The translations under genes and the position numbers were made by a program. Shown here piece after piece: positions 17,943 to 27,114 of a stretch of DNA of 38,999 nt. Positions within the stretch are counted from its first letter, which is position 1. Each line of letters opens with the position of its first letter. A model generated the notes under the pieces. That model ran no database searches, was not told the origin of the DNA, and saw only the letters and a program-made list of their open reading frames with translations. Source of the DNA: Bacteroidota bacterium (GTDB lineage Bacteria > Bacteroidota > Rhodothermia > Rhodothermales > Bin80); assembly GCA_028875125.1 (NCBI GenBank), contig JAPPGC010000082.1:1-38999 (forward strand). Reading direction: 5' to 3'.

Positions 17943-20270
17943 ATGAACGGATCTCTTGCCTTATATGTGTTTTCTTTCTTTGCAGTATCCACGACTTGGG
18001 CCAATCCCACCCAATTGGCAGATGGGTTTGGCAGAGCGATTGCTACTGGAGATGGGTATCTTTTTGTATCAGGATCGGCTGGGTTTGATGCCCGTGCAAT
18101 GGTGCATGTTTATGTGCGGGAAGATGACCAGAATTGGGTTTGGAAAGACTCCTTGCATGTAGGAGGCGGACACGGCCATACAATGGGATACGGGGCCGGA
18201 ACCCTGGCAGTCTCGGAACGATCTGTCGTGTATGTATTTGAGCTAGATCCTGAGACAGACCGTTTTGTGCAGACAGGTCGGCTGGGGTCAAAGTACTTGA
18301 ACACGTTTGGCAGCACTCTTGCGTTGGATGATGGATGGATTGCTGTAGGCTCCTCACAGTCTAATGGATCCACGGCCAATGTCCACCTCTTTCGGAAGAA
18401 TTCGGAAGGAACTTGGGTCAGGAGGTCTATTCTTGAAGAACCTGGAGGGCCAGCTGCATCCATGTATGGGATTGCACTTTCGATGGACCAGGGGCGGCTC
18501 CTGATCGGTTCGCCCGGAAATTGTACAGCATACCTATACGAGTATCAAGCCGGCGAATGGGACTTGTCCGCAACGCTGGCCTGTGGAGAACTAGGTGCGG
18601 AATCCATGTATGGAATGACATTGGACTTGAAAGGGGGGCGCGCAGTGATCGGAGCCCCCCGACACAATTCTGGAAAAGGTGCAGTCTTTGTCTGGCAACA
18701 CGGGGAAGGTTCACAATGGGAAAAAATGAAGATTCTTGCTCCGGAAGAGGATGCCCTTGGGTCACTTTTTGGTTCACAAGTCAAGATTCAGGACCCTCTG
18801 CGAGTCATTGTTGGAATGCCCGTATTTGGATTCCCCATGTTTGGAGGGTACGGTGACACAGAAGATAATTTGCGGATCTACACCGTTCGGGAAGATGAGA
18901 ATTCGGAGCCTGAGTATACTACAGTTCCAGGAATCGTTGTCGCAACTAGATCCACGATTGCCATAAATGGAAGTATGATGGCAATTGGATTCCCGGATGA
19001 TGCGTACGGAGAAGGAAGCGCTGAACTGCTGGAATTCAAGAGCGGAGCATGGGAGGTCGTCCAAGAACTCTTTAATGCTGAACACATGCCTCGTAAAGCC
19101 AACATCCAGTGTAATGACGGGCGGGCAGGGGTGTTTGATTGCGGGCATGTGGATCTAGCTTCGTTTCTGCCGAATGAAGAAATGGGGATGAATCGAGGGG
19201 TGCGTCTGAGCGATGTATGGGGATGGACAGATCCCGAAACCGGAATTGAATATGGTTTGATCGGCCATCTCGAAGGGACGGTCTTCATTGATTTGAGTAT
19301 TCCATCAAGTCCCAAGTATCTGGGTACCCTGCCTCGGACTCAAGGCTCACCCGGAAGCACCTGGCGGGATATCAAGGTGTATAAGGACCACGCATTTATC
19401 GTCGCCGATGGTGCCCGGGAGCATGGCATGCAAATCTTTGACCTAACACAACTTAGAGGGCTCGTAGATCCTCCAGTGGAATTTGAATCAACTGCACATT
19501 ACGACCGCATCCATAGTGCTCACAATATTGTTATCAATGAAGAGACCGGGTTTGCCTTTGCGGTCGGAGCTTCCGCAGGAGGAGAAACCTGTGGCGGAGG
19601 GTTGCACATGATTGATATCCGTGAACCCCTAAATCCCGTATTTGCCGGGTGCTTTGCTGACGTGACAACTGGACGTCGTAAGACCGGATACAGTCATGAT
19701 GCGCAGTGTGTGATTCACAGTGGTCCAGACACCGATTACACCGGACGTGAAATATGCTTCGGTGCAAATGAAACGGCGATCAGTATATCAGATGTGACAG
19801 ATAAAGAAAACCCGGTTGCAATCGGAACAGGTTCCTATCCAGATGCTACGTACGTGCATCAGGGCTGGCTAACAGAAGATCATTCCTATTTTTTCCAGAA
19901 TGATGAGCTTGATGAAATGCGCGACACGGTTGATAAAACGCGCACCTTGATTTGGGATGTGAGTGATCTAAGTGACCCAATCATGATTCGTGAATTCTAT
20001 GGGCCTACTTCAGCATCGGATCACAATCTGTACATACACGGTAATCTGATGTACCAGGCCAACTACAAAAGTGGATTGCGCATTATTGATGTATCCTCGC
20101 CAGAGGATCCTGTTGAGATTGGATACTTCGACACCACCCCGCATGGGACTGATGAGCCCGGATTTGATGGAACCTGGAGCAGCTATCCATACTTTGAGAG
20201 TGGAATTATTGTTGTGACAAGTATCAGAGAAGGAGTGTTCATTTTGAAGAAGCAGCCCGCAGATATTTAG
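17943..20270 (+). CDS. choice-of-anchor B family secreted beta-propeller protein
   Basis: A 775-residue exported protein. A signal peptide is clear in MNGSLALYVFSFFAVSTTWA. Residues about 25-330 contain repeated units with the form LALDDGWIAVGS / MTLDLKGGRAVIGAP, typical of FG-GAP/seven-bladed propeller sheets. The C-terminal half has the choice-of-anchor-B core with LVIVD-like units (GTVFIDLSIPSSPKYLG, LHMIDIREPLNPVFAG, LRIIDVSSPEDPVEIG) and conserved GYSHDAQC and DHNLYIHG. Family members are surface or secreted and vary in their C-terminal anchor; this one ends in FILKKQPADI, with no T9SS or LPXTG tail. ATG 17943 is chosen because it begins the signal peptide; 17892 (ATG) and 17733 are alternatives. 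The function is unknown. The gene stands alone. Confidence 0.8.
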   Translation: MNGSLALYVFSFFAVSTTWANPTQLADGFGRAIATGDGYLFVSGSAGFDARAMVHVYVREDDQNWVWKDSLHVGGGHGHTMGYGAGTLAVSERSVVYVFELDPETDRFVQTGRLGSKYLNTFGSTLALDDGWIAVGSSQSNGSTANVHLFRKNSEGTWVRRSILEEPGGPAASMYGIALSMDQGRLLIGSPGNCTAYLYEYQAGEWDLSATLACGELGAESMYGMTLDLKGGRAVIGAPRHNSGKGAVFVWQHGEGSQWEKMKILAPEEDALGSLFGSQVKIQDPLRVIVGMPVFGFPMFGGYGDTEDNLRIYTVREDENSEPEYTTVPGIVVATRSTIAINGSMMAIGFPDDAYGEGSAELLEFKSGAWEVVQELFNAEHMPRKANIQCNDGRAGVFDCGHVDLASFLPNEEMGMNRGVRLSDVWGWTDPETGIEYGLIGHLEGTVFIDLSIPSSPKYLGTLPRTQGSPGSTWRDIKVYKDHAFIVADGAREHGMQIFDLTQLRGLVDPPVEFESTAHYDRIHSAHNIVINEETGFAFAVGASAGGETCGGGLHMIDIREPLNPVFAGCFADVTTGRRKTGYSHDAQCVIHSGPDTDYTGREICFGANETAISISDVTDKENPVAIGTGSYPDATYVHQGWLTEDHSYFFQNDELDEMRDTVDKTRTLIWDVSDLSDPIMIREFYGPTSASDHNLYIHGNLMYQANYKSGLRIIDVSSPEDPVEIGYFDTTPHGTDEPGFDGTWSSYPYFESGIIVVTSIREGVFILKKQPADI

Positions 20271-20661
20271 GCACAACTCTTGAAAATTCTATCGTTCGGA
20301 GGTGAGTATTGCTCTGGGAGGTCTAAACGCATACTTTGTGGGTTGCAGGAGAATTGCAAGTCCCTCAATTTAGAGACCACGAAACAGAGCCTTATGTCAA
20401 TGACATGTCAGGTCGACTGTTGGAAATACGGGCTGGTGTGAAGTTCCGGGCTGTTAGATAATTGCGTAGGGCTCTTCGAAAGTATCCGGTCGAAATTGAA
20501 GACGCTGCAGCGGCTTTGGTAAAGTCGTTCGCGTTCTCAATTCCCAAATCCTTACTATCGAATCCAAGTCGGGTTTTGGGCCGAATTCTCGTATACAACC
20601 GGTAGAGTCTTCAATTAAGCGAATCAGGATCGTGTAGTGCGACACGAAAATCAAAAGAACT
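20271..20661. other. intergenic region, nothing recognised
   Basis: About 390 nt between the converging choice-of-anchor-B and pepF genes. It holds only short reading frames on both strands without motifs. I found no convincing hairpin terminator for either gene. Confidence 0.4.
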
Positions 20662-22455
20662 TCAACTTGAAGTCTGCTCACACTCTGTATAGACGGTCTC
20701 GGCACGCTTAATAAGCGTCTCTATTGCATTCAAGCCCTTATGCCAAAAAACTGGATCCTGCAAGTCCACACCCATGCGAGCAACAAGCTTGTGTGGCCAG
20801 TCCGAACCGCCTGCCCGCATGAGCTCAATGTACTGACCAGGAAATGCATCCTGAGACTCCAAATAGCGGGCATACAGGGCCAACACCAGCAGCTCACCGA
20901 ATGCATAGGCATACACGTAACCAGGAGTATGCAAGAAATGCGGGATATAGCTCCACCAACGACGATAATTGTCAGTCAGTGTGACACTGTCTCCAAACAT
21001 TGCTGACTGGGTTGATATCCAGTACTCGGCAAATGTATCTGCGGAAAGCTCTCCGTGGTTGCGCCTGGCGGTATGGATCTCGACCTCAAAGCGGTTCATG
21101 GCAATCTGGCGAAATACGGTCGCCATAGTATCGCCGATCTTGCTAATTAATAGTGCCAGCACACTGCGCGGATCTGACTCCTCTGCTAACAATCGCTGAA
21201 AAACTAGCATCTCACCGAAAACAGAGGCCGTCTCCGCTGTGGTCAGTGGCGTGCTGGCCTGCAAGTATCTCTGGTCTCTAGATAGGAATTGATGCACACC
21301 ATGCCCTAACTCATGTGCAAGTGTTTGTACATCACGCACACGTCCGGTATAATTCAGCAATACATAGGGATGTGCACTGGGAACTGCGCCATGACTGAAC
21401 GCCCCTCCCTGCTTACCGTCTTTCACGGGCGCATCGATCCATTTTTCTTCAAAGAAACGTTCCGCGATTTGGCCCAAGAGTGGATGAAATTCCCCGTAGC
21501 CTTCCAGCGTAATCTGTTTTGCACTGTCCCATGTGTAATACGCTTCACTTTCACCAACCGGAGCGTACCGGTCATAATCATATAGTGGGCTCAGACGAAG
21601 AATCCTGCTTTTAAGATCATAGAAACGGGCCACCAAGTCATAGCGGCTCACTACAGCAGCTATCAGGGCCTCCGCAGTCTCATCAGATATCTCGTTGCTG
21701 ATATTGCGGGCCCTGAGCCAGTGCGGCAGACTCCTCATACGGTCGGTAGCAGCTTTGTCCGCCAGAATCGTGTTGAAAATATACGTGAGGGTGTGCTCCT
21801 TTGCGGCGAGCCCTTCGGTAAAGCTGTCTGCCGCCTCCTTACGCAATTCCCTGTCCTGTCCATGCAATTTTGCAAGTATGTGCTCCTGGGACAGCTCTTC
21901 TCCACGTAGCGTGAAGCGCATCCGACTGGTAGTTTCGGTGAAATAGCGCATCCATGCAGATCTGCCTGTCACGTGTGTTTCTGCAAGCACTTGCTCCTCT
22001 AGTTCGGACAGCGTATGGTCCTTGAACAATCGCTCACACTCGAGAAAGTGACGATATCCAGCAAGGGTATCCTCCTTCATCAGGGCCTCCGCTTGCTCGT
22101 CATCCACCTTCACCCACTCTAGGCCAAAAAAAAGCAGCACCTTCCCAATTTTGGTACAGGTCTCGCGGACATATTGCAGGAGTGCTCCACGCTCTGGATC
22201 GTGCGTAGCCGTTGCCCAGTACAGATAAGCGTAAGTCATTGCCCGGCCAGACCGCTCTTGGAGCTGCTCATACTCCGCAATTGCTTTCTGCAACTGGGAT
22301 GCCTCAAGATCTGATATTCGCCCCCGCCAGGTCTCAGAGAAACGCTTGGCAGTGTCGTACAATGCTGTTAAGTCCTGCCTTAGAGCATTTTCATCTTCGA
22401 ACAGATGCGTCAAATCCCAGTGTACATTCTCTGCACCGGTCGGTCGATTGCTCAT
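20662..22455 (-). CDS. pepF: oligoendopeptidase F (peptidase family M3)
   Basis: A 597-residue zinc metallopeptidase. The HEXXH motif is HELGH at residues 381-385, and the third ligand, Glu, lies about 25 residues later in TTAETASVFGE. The helical N-terminal domain and the C-terminal HTPGYVYAYAFGEL segment match PepF/M3B. It cleaves oligopeptides of about 7-17 residues in the cytosol; no signal peptide is present. The length is typical (about 600). The start ATG 22455 gives an N-terminus (VHWDLTHLF) standard for the family. It diverges from the ytxJ-like gene over 88 nt, which must carry both promoters, and converges on the choice-of-anchor-B gene. Confidence 0.9.
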   Translation of the reverse strand: MSNRPTGAENVHWDLTHLFEDENALRQDLTALYDTAKRFSETWRGRISDLEASQLQKAIAEYEQLQERSGRAMTYAYLYWATATHDPERGALLQYVRETCTKIGKVLLFFGLEWVKVDDEQAEALMKEDTLAGYRHFLECERLFKDHTLSELEEQVLAETHVTGRSAWMRYFTETTSRMRFTLRGEELSQEHILAKLHGQDRELRKEAADSFTEGLAAKEHTLTYIFNTILADKAATDRMRSLPHWLRARNISNEISDETAEALIAAVVSRYDLVARFYDLKSRILRLSPLYDYDRYAPVGESEAYYTWDSAKQITLEGYGEFHPLLGQIAERFFEEKWIDAPVKDGKQGGAFSHGAVPSAHPYVLLNYTGRVRDVQTLAHELGHGVHQFLSRDQRYLQASTPLTTAETASVFGEMLVFQRLLAEESDPRSVLALLISKIGDTMATVFRQIAMNRFEVEIHTARRNHGELSADTFAEYWISTQSAMFGDSVTLTDNYRRWWSYIPHFLHTPGYVYAYAFGELLVLALYARYLESQDAFPGQYIELMRAGGSDWPHKLVARMGVDLQDPVFWHKGLNAIETLIKRAETVYTECEQTSS

Positions 22456-22543
22456 GTATCAAGTAAAAATTTGGAGCACATAGAACCTTGAATCCTGATA
22501 ATTGTTGTAGAAATCATTGCAAGCAATCCTTTGGTACACTCCC

Positions 22544-22876
22544 ATGTCATACCGGTCAATTGATTCTACCGATGGACTCCAGGATGCCCTTGATCAATCT
22601 CAGTCGGAACCCATCGTACTATTCAAGCACAGTAATACCTGTGATCTTTCCGCGATGGCAAGACAGGAAATGGTCTCGATTGATATCCCTGTTTTTGAGC
22701 TTGTCGTTCAAACTGCACGGCCTCTGTCCAACCACATTGAAGCTCACTTTGGAATTCGACACGAATCTCCACAAGTAATTCTTCTCTCTGAGGGCAAGGC
22801 AATCTTCAATGCATCCCACCGGGCCGTAACCGCGGATAACATTCATTCAGCAGTCAGTCCGCTACTGGCATCTTGA
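22544..22876 (+). CDS. ytxJ: monothiol bacilliredoxin-like protein (YtxJ / DUF2847)
   Basis: A 110-residue thioredoxin-fold protein. The active-site region FKHSNTCDLSAMA carries one cysteine where YtxJ/BrxC-like proteins have TCxxS. The later VILLSEGKAIFNASH matches the fold's cis-Pro/strand end of the family. Such proteins are thought to remove bacillithiol from, or add it to, protein thiols in the cytosol. ATG 22544 is chosen because it begins the family-like N-terminus; the frame is open 27 nt further upstream. Its stop TGA overlaps the TTG start of the TlpA-like gene by 4 nt. Together they form a small redox operon. The symbol is by family resemblance. Confidence 0.72.
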   Translation: MSYRSIDSTDGLQDALDQSQSEPIVLFKHSNTCDLSAMARQEMVSIDIPVFELVVQTARPLSNHIEAHFGIRHESPQVILLSEGKAIFNASHRAVTADNIHSAVSPLLAS

Positions 22877-23379
22877 GATTTGCAACCTGCTTACTGCTCC
22901 TTGCTGTCTGCATCGCATGCAATCCGCCTGAGCAGGAAGCAATACCGGGCGTATCTGTGCGCCCTGCCCCTGACTTTACGCTGAAAACGCTTGAGGGAGA
23001 TTCATTGCAATTGTCCTCATTAAAGGGGCGTACGGTGCTTTTGAATTTCTGGGCCACATGGTGTACTCCCTGTCTTCAGGAGATGCCAATGTTAGCTCGG
23101 CTGCACCGTGAATGGGAGACGCGCGGCGTCACGGTTCTCGGCATATCTCTAGACTCTGGAGATACCGAAATTATTACCCACTATACCAATAGACTGGGAA
23201 TACCCTATCCAATCCTCCTTGGCAGCGACGCAGTCGCAACCGCCTATAGAGTAATCGCACCGCCTGCCACCTACGTGATTGACGTAGACGGTATGATCAC
23301 AAATCATATCACCGGCCTCGTAAACATGGAGGAACTTGAAGCTACACTGAAAACGCAGCTGAAATCCCAGGTTCGATAG
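22873..23379 (+). CDS. TlpA-family thiol:disulfide oxidoreductase, envelope-attached
   Basis: A 168-residue AhpC/TSA-Redoxin-type thioredoxin. Residues 4-16 form a hydrophobic N-terminus ending in CIAC-N; the lipobox is weak (Cys at -3), so it is either a lipoprotein anchored at Cys16 or a cleaved export signal. The active site is WCTPC (63-67), and the cis-Pro lies in IAPPATYVID. It would reduce or oxidise thiols in the periplasm, perhaps in cytochrome c maturation, since a c-type cytochrome is made from this window. TTG 22873 is the start: it overlaps the upstream stop (TTGA), giving translational coupling, and no better start allows the full signal. It converges on recA with 5 nt between the stops. 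Confidence 0.82.
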   Translation: MRFATCLLLLAVCIACNPPEQEAIPGVSVRPAPDFTLKTLEGDSLQLSSLKGRTVLLNFWATWCTPCLQEMPMLARLHREWETRGVTVLGISLDSGDTEIITHYTNRLGIPYPILLGSDAVATAYRVIAPPATYVIDVDGMITNHITGLVNMEELEATLKTQLKSQVR

Positions 23380-23384
23380 AACCG

Positions 23385-24407
23385 TTATGCTTCCAGGTTG
23401 GCAACCGGATCTTTCAACCCGAGCTTTGTGCGTACGGCTGACTTGATCAGCTCATAATCCTCCGGATTATCCACGAGCCATCTTTTTGCCTGCTCTCGCC
23501 CCTGTCCCATCCTCACATCTCCATAGCCATACCACGAACCGCTCTTAGCAATTAGATCATAACTCACCGCCAGGTCCACGAGCTCTCCCGCTGACGAGAT
23601 TCCCTCTCCGTACACGATATCGAATTCAGCCTTGCGAAAAGGCGGAGCCACCTTGTTTTTAACAACTTTTACGCGCGTCCGATTGCCAACAACCTCTGTT
23701 GCGCTCTTGATCGCACCAATGCGGCGGATATCCAGTCTGACCGAACTGTAGAATTTAAGGGCTTTTCCGCCTGGTGTAGTTTCCGGGTTCCCAAACATAA
23801 CCCCGATTTTCTCCCGAAGCTGATTGATAAAGATCAACACGGCCTTTGAGCGGCTGACGATTCCGGTCAACTTCCGTAATGCCTGACTCATCAGGCGGGC
23901 CTGCAACCCAACATGAGCGTCTCCCATGTCGCCCTGGATTTCGGCTGAGGGAACCAATGCCGCTACAGAATCAACAACAATCATATCCAGTGCACCGCTC
24001 CTGACAAGTGTCTCACAGATGTTCAAGGCCTGCTCTCCCGTGTCCGGCTGGGACATCAGCAATTGGTCAATATCCACACCTAGCTGTTCTGCATAGGAGG
24101 GATCGAACGCATGCTCTGCGTCAATGAATGCACATTGTCCACCCAGCTTCTGTGCTTCGGCCAGACAATGGATAGAAAGTGTAGTCTTGCCCGAGGATTC
24201 GGGTCCATATATTTCTACCACTCGACCACGCGGGATTCCTCCTACACCAAGGGCGGCATCCAGTGCAATCGATCCCGTCGGGATTGCTTCTACCTGTACA
24301 GGTGGCGCGTCCCCCATCCGCATGATGGAGCCCTTACCATGCTGTCGTTCAATCTCCTTGATTGCAAGATCCAGCGCTCGTTTCTTTGGATTTCTCTTTT
24401 CAGTCAT
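23385..24407 (-). CDS. recA: recombinase A
   Basis: A 340-residue RecA. Walker A is GPESSGKT at 68-75, and Walker B is [12 protein letters not shown]. The DNA-binding loop 1 region is [15 protein letters not shown], and loop 2 is [27 protein letters not shown]. It forms the ATP-dependent strand-exchange filament and stimulates LexA self-cleavage. The start is ATG 24407 and the length is usual, with a shortened C-terminal acidic tail. It lies downstream of cinA (64 nt gap), the order found in many bacteria (cinA-recA). The TGTTAC-N4-GTAACA palindrome over the cinA stop could be an operator. The 3' end faces the TlpA gene 5 nt away. Confidence 0.97.
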   Translation of the reverse strand: MTEKRNPKKRALDLAIKEIERQHGKGSIMRMGDAPPVQVEAIPTGSIALDAALGVGGIPRGRVVEIYGPESSGKTTLSIHCLAEAQKLGGQCAFIDAEHAFDPSYAEQLGVDIDQLLMSQPDTGEQALNICETLVRSGALDMIVVDSVAALVPSAEIQGDMGDAHVGLQARLMSQALRKLTGIVSRSKAVLIFINQLREKIGVMFGNPETTPGGKALKFYSSVRLDIRRIGAIKSATEVVGNRTRVKVVKNKVAPPFRKAEFDIVYGEGISSAGELVDLAVSYDLIAKSGSWYGYGDVRMGQGREQAKRWLVDNPEDYELIKSAVRTKLGLKDPVANLEA

Positions 24408-24469
24408 AACCTTCTTCTCGTAATTTTTCCCAAAAATACAACTCTGACGGTTGATACAGCTAAAAGTCC

Positions 24470-24485
24470 TGTTACGATTGTAACA
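24470..24485 (-). promoter_or_regulatory. palindrome upstream of recA, possible SOS operator
   Basis: A perfect 6+6 nt inverted repeat, TGTTAC-N4-GTAACA, starts 62 nt upstream of the recA ATG and covers the cinA stop codon. A palindrome of this kind upstream of recA fits a LexA-type operator, and its half-sites resemble the TTAC/GTAA half-sites reported for Bdellovibrio LexA (with N3 there). No lexA is in this window, and the assignment is inference. Confidence 0.35.
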
Positions 24486-25716
24486 ATATCAGACGCATAA
24501 AATTTATCGCAGCGATTGCGCTTTTTTCCTTATTTCGCCGACGACCCCGTCCAAACTGATGTTTGACGGCCCGGGTGCCTTGGTCGTCTGCATACCCAAT
24601 CCAGACCGTGCCAACCGGTTTCTCTTCAGTCCCACCTGAGGGACCCGCGATTCCTGTCACAGACAGGCCCAAATCACTCCCCAGACGTGCACGCACACCT
24701 TCTGCCATTTGCATAGCAACAGGTTCACTGACAGCGCCGAATTGTTCCAGCGCATCCGCATCAACCCCTAGTTGATGTTGTTTGACAACATTTGAGTAGG
24801 CCACAACACCACCCATTACATAGCTTGACGACCCCGAAATATTTGTCAACTTGTCCAATACCAAACCACCTGTGCAACTCTCGGCAACCGCAACGGTAAG
24901 GCCGCGCCACTTCAGGAGATGCCCTACAACACCTTCCAGCGTATCATCGTCACAGCCGTATACCGCTACTCCAAGCTTTACACGAACATATCTCTCCGCT
25001 GCATCAAGACGATCACTAGCGTCCTCTCCCGTGACGGTCAGCCTTATTCGGACGCCGTGTAATCTGGGCAGGTACGCAACAACAACACCAGGGTCCAATA
25101 GATGAGACTCGGACTCAATCTGACGTTGAACCGTAGTCTCCCCCACTCCTGCGGTCAGTAGCGTACGTTGTTCAATTACTGAACGGCCCCTTAATGCACG
25201 AATTCGGGGGATCACGTGCTCAGAAAAAATCGCCCTCATCTCATGAGGTACCCCTGGCATGAGAACGACTATACTTCCGGTATCTCCTTCATACCAAAGT
25301 CCAGGAGCTGTTCCCCTGGAGTTGGGTAGCACTTCAAACCCGTCTGGAACACTGGCAACACGCTCAGAACCGGCAGGCACATCCCGGCCCAACAGTGCAA
25401 ATCGACGCTTAATTGCGGCAAGCACATCAGCATCTACGCTGAGATTCGATCCTATCAATGCTGCGGCGGCTTCCCTGCTAACATCATCAGGAGTAGGTCC
25501 CAGGCCACCAGTTAACACAGTTAGTCGACCGTGCTGCATACCCTCTGCAAGCGCTCCCCTAATGGCCTCCTTGTCGTCACCAACAGTCAATGTCCGCACA
25601 ACGGGGATGCCAAGTCGCGTCAACTCTGCCGCAAGGTATGCAGCATTTGTATCAAGAACCTGACCTATAAGGAGTTCTTCACCTACGGTTACGATGCTCG
25701 CGATGAGCTTTGTCAC
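24472..25716 (-). CDS. cinA: CinA family protein (damage/competence-inducible, NMN deamidase related)
   Basis: A 414-residue protein. The N-terminal MoCF-like domain (about 1-170) has [15 protein letters not shown] and [16 protein letters not shown]. The C-terminal CinA domain (about 255-414) has [22 protein letters not shown] and [22 protein letters not shown], the nicotinamide-mononucleotide deamidase signature. Proteins with both domains cleave NMN or ADP-ribose in pyridine nucleotide recycling. GTG 25716 is chosen because GGAGG at 25725-25729 lies 8 nt upstream; the frame is open back to TTG 25731, but that codon sits next to the Shine-Dalgarno. The SD overlaps the pyrE stop, so the genes are coupled. 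recA follows. Confidence 0.88.
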   Translation of the reverse strand: MTKLIASIVTVGEELLIGQVLDTNAAYLAAELTRLGIPVVRTLTVGDDKEAIRGALAEGMQHGRLTVLTGGLGPTPDDVSREAAAALIGSNLSVDADVLAAIKRRFALLGRDVPAGSERVASVPDGFEVLPNSRGTAPGLWYEGDTGSIVVLMPGVPHEMRAIFSEHVIPRIRALRGRSVIEQRTLLTAGVGETTVQRQIESESHLLDPGVVVAYLPRLHGVRIRLTVTGEDASDRLDAAERYVRVKLGVAVYGCDDDTLEGVVGHLLKWRGLTVAVAESCTGGLVLDKLTNISGSSSYVMGGVVAYSNVVKQHQLGVDADALEQFGAVSEPVAMQMAEGVRARLGSDLGLSVTGIAGPSGGTEEKPVGTVWIGYADDQGTRAVKHQFGRGRRRNKEKSAIAAINFMRLILLQS

Positions 25717-25721
25717 GCCAC

Positions 25722-26342
25722 TTACCTCCAATTTGCGAACGTCCAGGCCTGATAGCTGTTACGCCATTCCCGCAGTGTTTCCACCATTTCGGGGCCCCAA
25801 TACCCGGTCTCAAGCCCTTCCACCAGCAGCGTGTCAAAGCTGGACAATGTTACAAGCGGAGATCCCTTTTCCGCAAACCGTTCGGCAACGCCGTCCAATT
25901 TATAGGTAAAGATCGCCAGCGTAGCTACCGGCATAAAACCGGTTGCGTTCTTTACGGCCTCGGCAGCCTGTATGGCTGAAAGGCCCGTAGCGACCAAATC
26001 CTCAATCATAAGAACCCTTGTCCCCTCAGCGAGGGACCCTTCAATCTGGTTTTGGTGCCCATGACCTTTCGGCTCTGGCCGGACATAAACCAGGGGAAGG
26101 GATAGGCGATCTGCTAAGAACGCGGCGTGAGCGATTCCAGCCGTTGCTACACCTGCCACGCAGTCAAATTCGAGACCCGCAGCTTTTTCTGCGAATCCAT
26201 CCGTCAGCATTCTGCGAACCTCTGGATACGAAAGCGTGAGACGGTTATCACAATAAAACGGTGCCAACATTCCAGAGGCCCAAACAAACGGTTCCCCCTT
26301 CGAAACGGCTGCCGCTCCGATCCTCAGCAGCTCTCGAGCCAC
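25722..26342 (-). CDS. pyrE: orotate phosphoribosyltransferase
   Basis: A 206-residue enzyme that joins orotate to PRPP, giving OMP in pyrimidine synthesis. The N-terminal motif FVWASGMLAPFYCDNR is the PyrE signature, and RPEPKGHGHQN is the mobile catalytic loop. The PRPP-binding motif is VLMIEDLVATGLS. The frame is open back to 26462, but that would overlap pgsA by 91 nt. GTG 26342 gives ARELLRIGAAAVSKG, the usual family N-terminus, and leaves a 29-nt gap after pgsA, so it is chosen. It is the second gene in a minus-strand pgsA - pyrE - cinA - recA operon. The cinA Shine-Dalgarno overlaps its stop. Insertion of pyrE into the pgsA-cinA-recA series is unusual. Confidence 0.88.
   Translation of the reverse strand: MARELLRIGAAAVSKGEPFVWASGMLAPFYCDNRLTLSYPEVRRMLTDGFAEKAAGLEFDCVAGVATAGIAHAAFLADRLSLPLVYVRPEPKGHGHQNQIEGSLAEGTRVLMIEDLVATGLSAIQAAEAVKNATGFMPVATLAIFTYKLDGVAERFAEKGSPLVTLSSFDTLLVEGLETGYWGPEMVETLREWRNSYQAWTFANWR
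25725..25729 (-). promoter_or_regulatory. Shine-Dalgarno of cinA overlapping the pyrE stop
   Basis: On the minus strand the sequence is GGAGG-TAA-GTGGC-GTG. The pyrE stop TAA (25722-25724) directly follows the SD, and the cinA GTG follows after 8 nt. This fixes the cinA start and implies that ribosomes ending pyrE help to start cinA. Confidence 0.7.
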
Positions 26343-26371
26343 TCGAGACGCAATAGGTAATGGTTGCTTGA

Positions 26372-26941
26372 TTATTTCACCCAGTTTCTTGGTTGGAAGT
26401 AAAGTAATCCCGTCAAACTCGTCACGGCTACCAACAAAATCATGAATCCATACATAAACCACCCCCCTAGCAGTTCACTAGCGAGCGGCGCAGTACTGGA
26501 TATATGACTTAATACTAGCAACAGTAAAAATAAACCTAAAAATATCAATTGTAACGCAGTCTTGGCCTTAGCAGTCCGTATAGTGCGAAGAGCTCGTCCA
26601 CTAGACTCTGCGACCATACGCAACACAGTCACCAGCACATCACGCAATGCAATGATACCTACTGCCCACCAAGGTACCTGTTGCGGATACAACAAAGCTA
26701 GCGCGACAAAGGTGCCCAGCACCAGCACCTTGTCTGCGATGGGGTCAAGGAGGCGTCCCAGGCGACTGTTCATTTCCAGCGCACGGGCAATATACCCGTC
26801 CGCAAAATCTGACAATGCCCCAAGGATAAACAGGGCGAAGGCAAGCGAATGCGACCACATCGTTTCTCGAAAAAGAAAAACGATGACTAAGGGAGTGACC
26901 ACAATGCGAAATATTGTAATGGCATTGGGTATGAACCGCAT
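26372..26941 (-). CDS. pgsA: CDP-diacylglycerol--glycerol-3-phosphate 3-phosphatidyltransferase
   Basis: A 189-residue integral membrane enzyme. The CDP-alcohol phosphotransferase motif is complete: DG-x2-AR-x8-G-x3-D-x3-D in DGYIARALE...RLGRLLDPIAD. Four or more hydrophobic helices surround it. It makes phosphatidylglycerol phosphate on the cytoplasmic membrane. ATG 26941 is chosen because RFIPNAITIFRI is the normal PgsA N-terminus; the frame is open 23 codons further up to 27010, without family similarity. It appears to be the first gene of the pgsA - pyrE - cinA - recA operon and diverges from dnaK across 173 nt, which should hold promoters for both. No -35/-10 pair could be assigned with confidence. 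Confidence 0.9.
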   Translation of the reverse strand: MRFIPNAITIFRIVVTPLVIVFLFRETMWSHSLAFALFILGALSDFADGYIARALEMNSRLGRLLDPIADKVLVLGTFVALALLYPQQVPWWAVGIIALRDVLVTVLRMVAESSGRALRTIRTAKAKTALQLIFLGLFLLLLVLSHISSTAPLASELLGGWFMYGFMILLVAVTSLTGLLYFQPRNWVK

Positions 26942-27114
26942 GGCGCAACTGCACAGAATCCCCCATTGTACCCGAATCATTGTCGCGCGTTCATGGCCAG
27001 ATATGGACATAACTGACGCGTAAATGTGCCATTCTGTCCAATTGTAGCCATGGCCGGATTATTGTTCGCTACGGTTGTGTTCACATTATTGACAACAAAC
27101 TCCAACAAAAAGAA

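Noticed and set aside
26343-26462. N-terminal 40-residue extension of pyrE
   Set aside because: It would overlap pgsA by 91 nt, and the PyrE family begins at the GTG at 26342.
27080-27114. TTGACA just upstream of dnaK as a -35 box
   Set aside because: It lies only about 25 nt before the ATG, leaving no room for a -10 box and leader, so it is not a usable promoter for dnaK.
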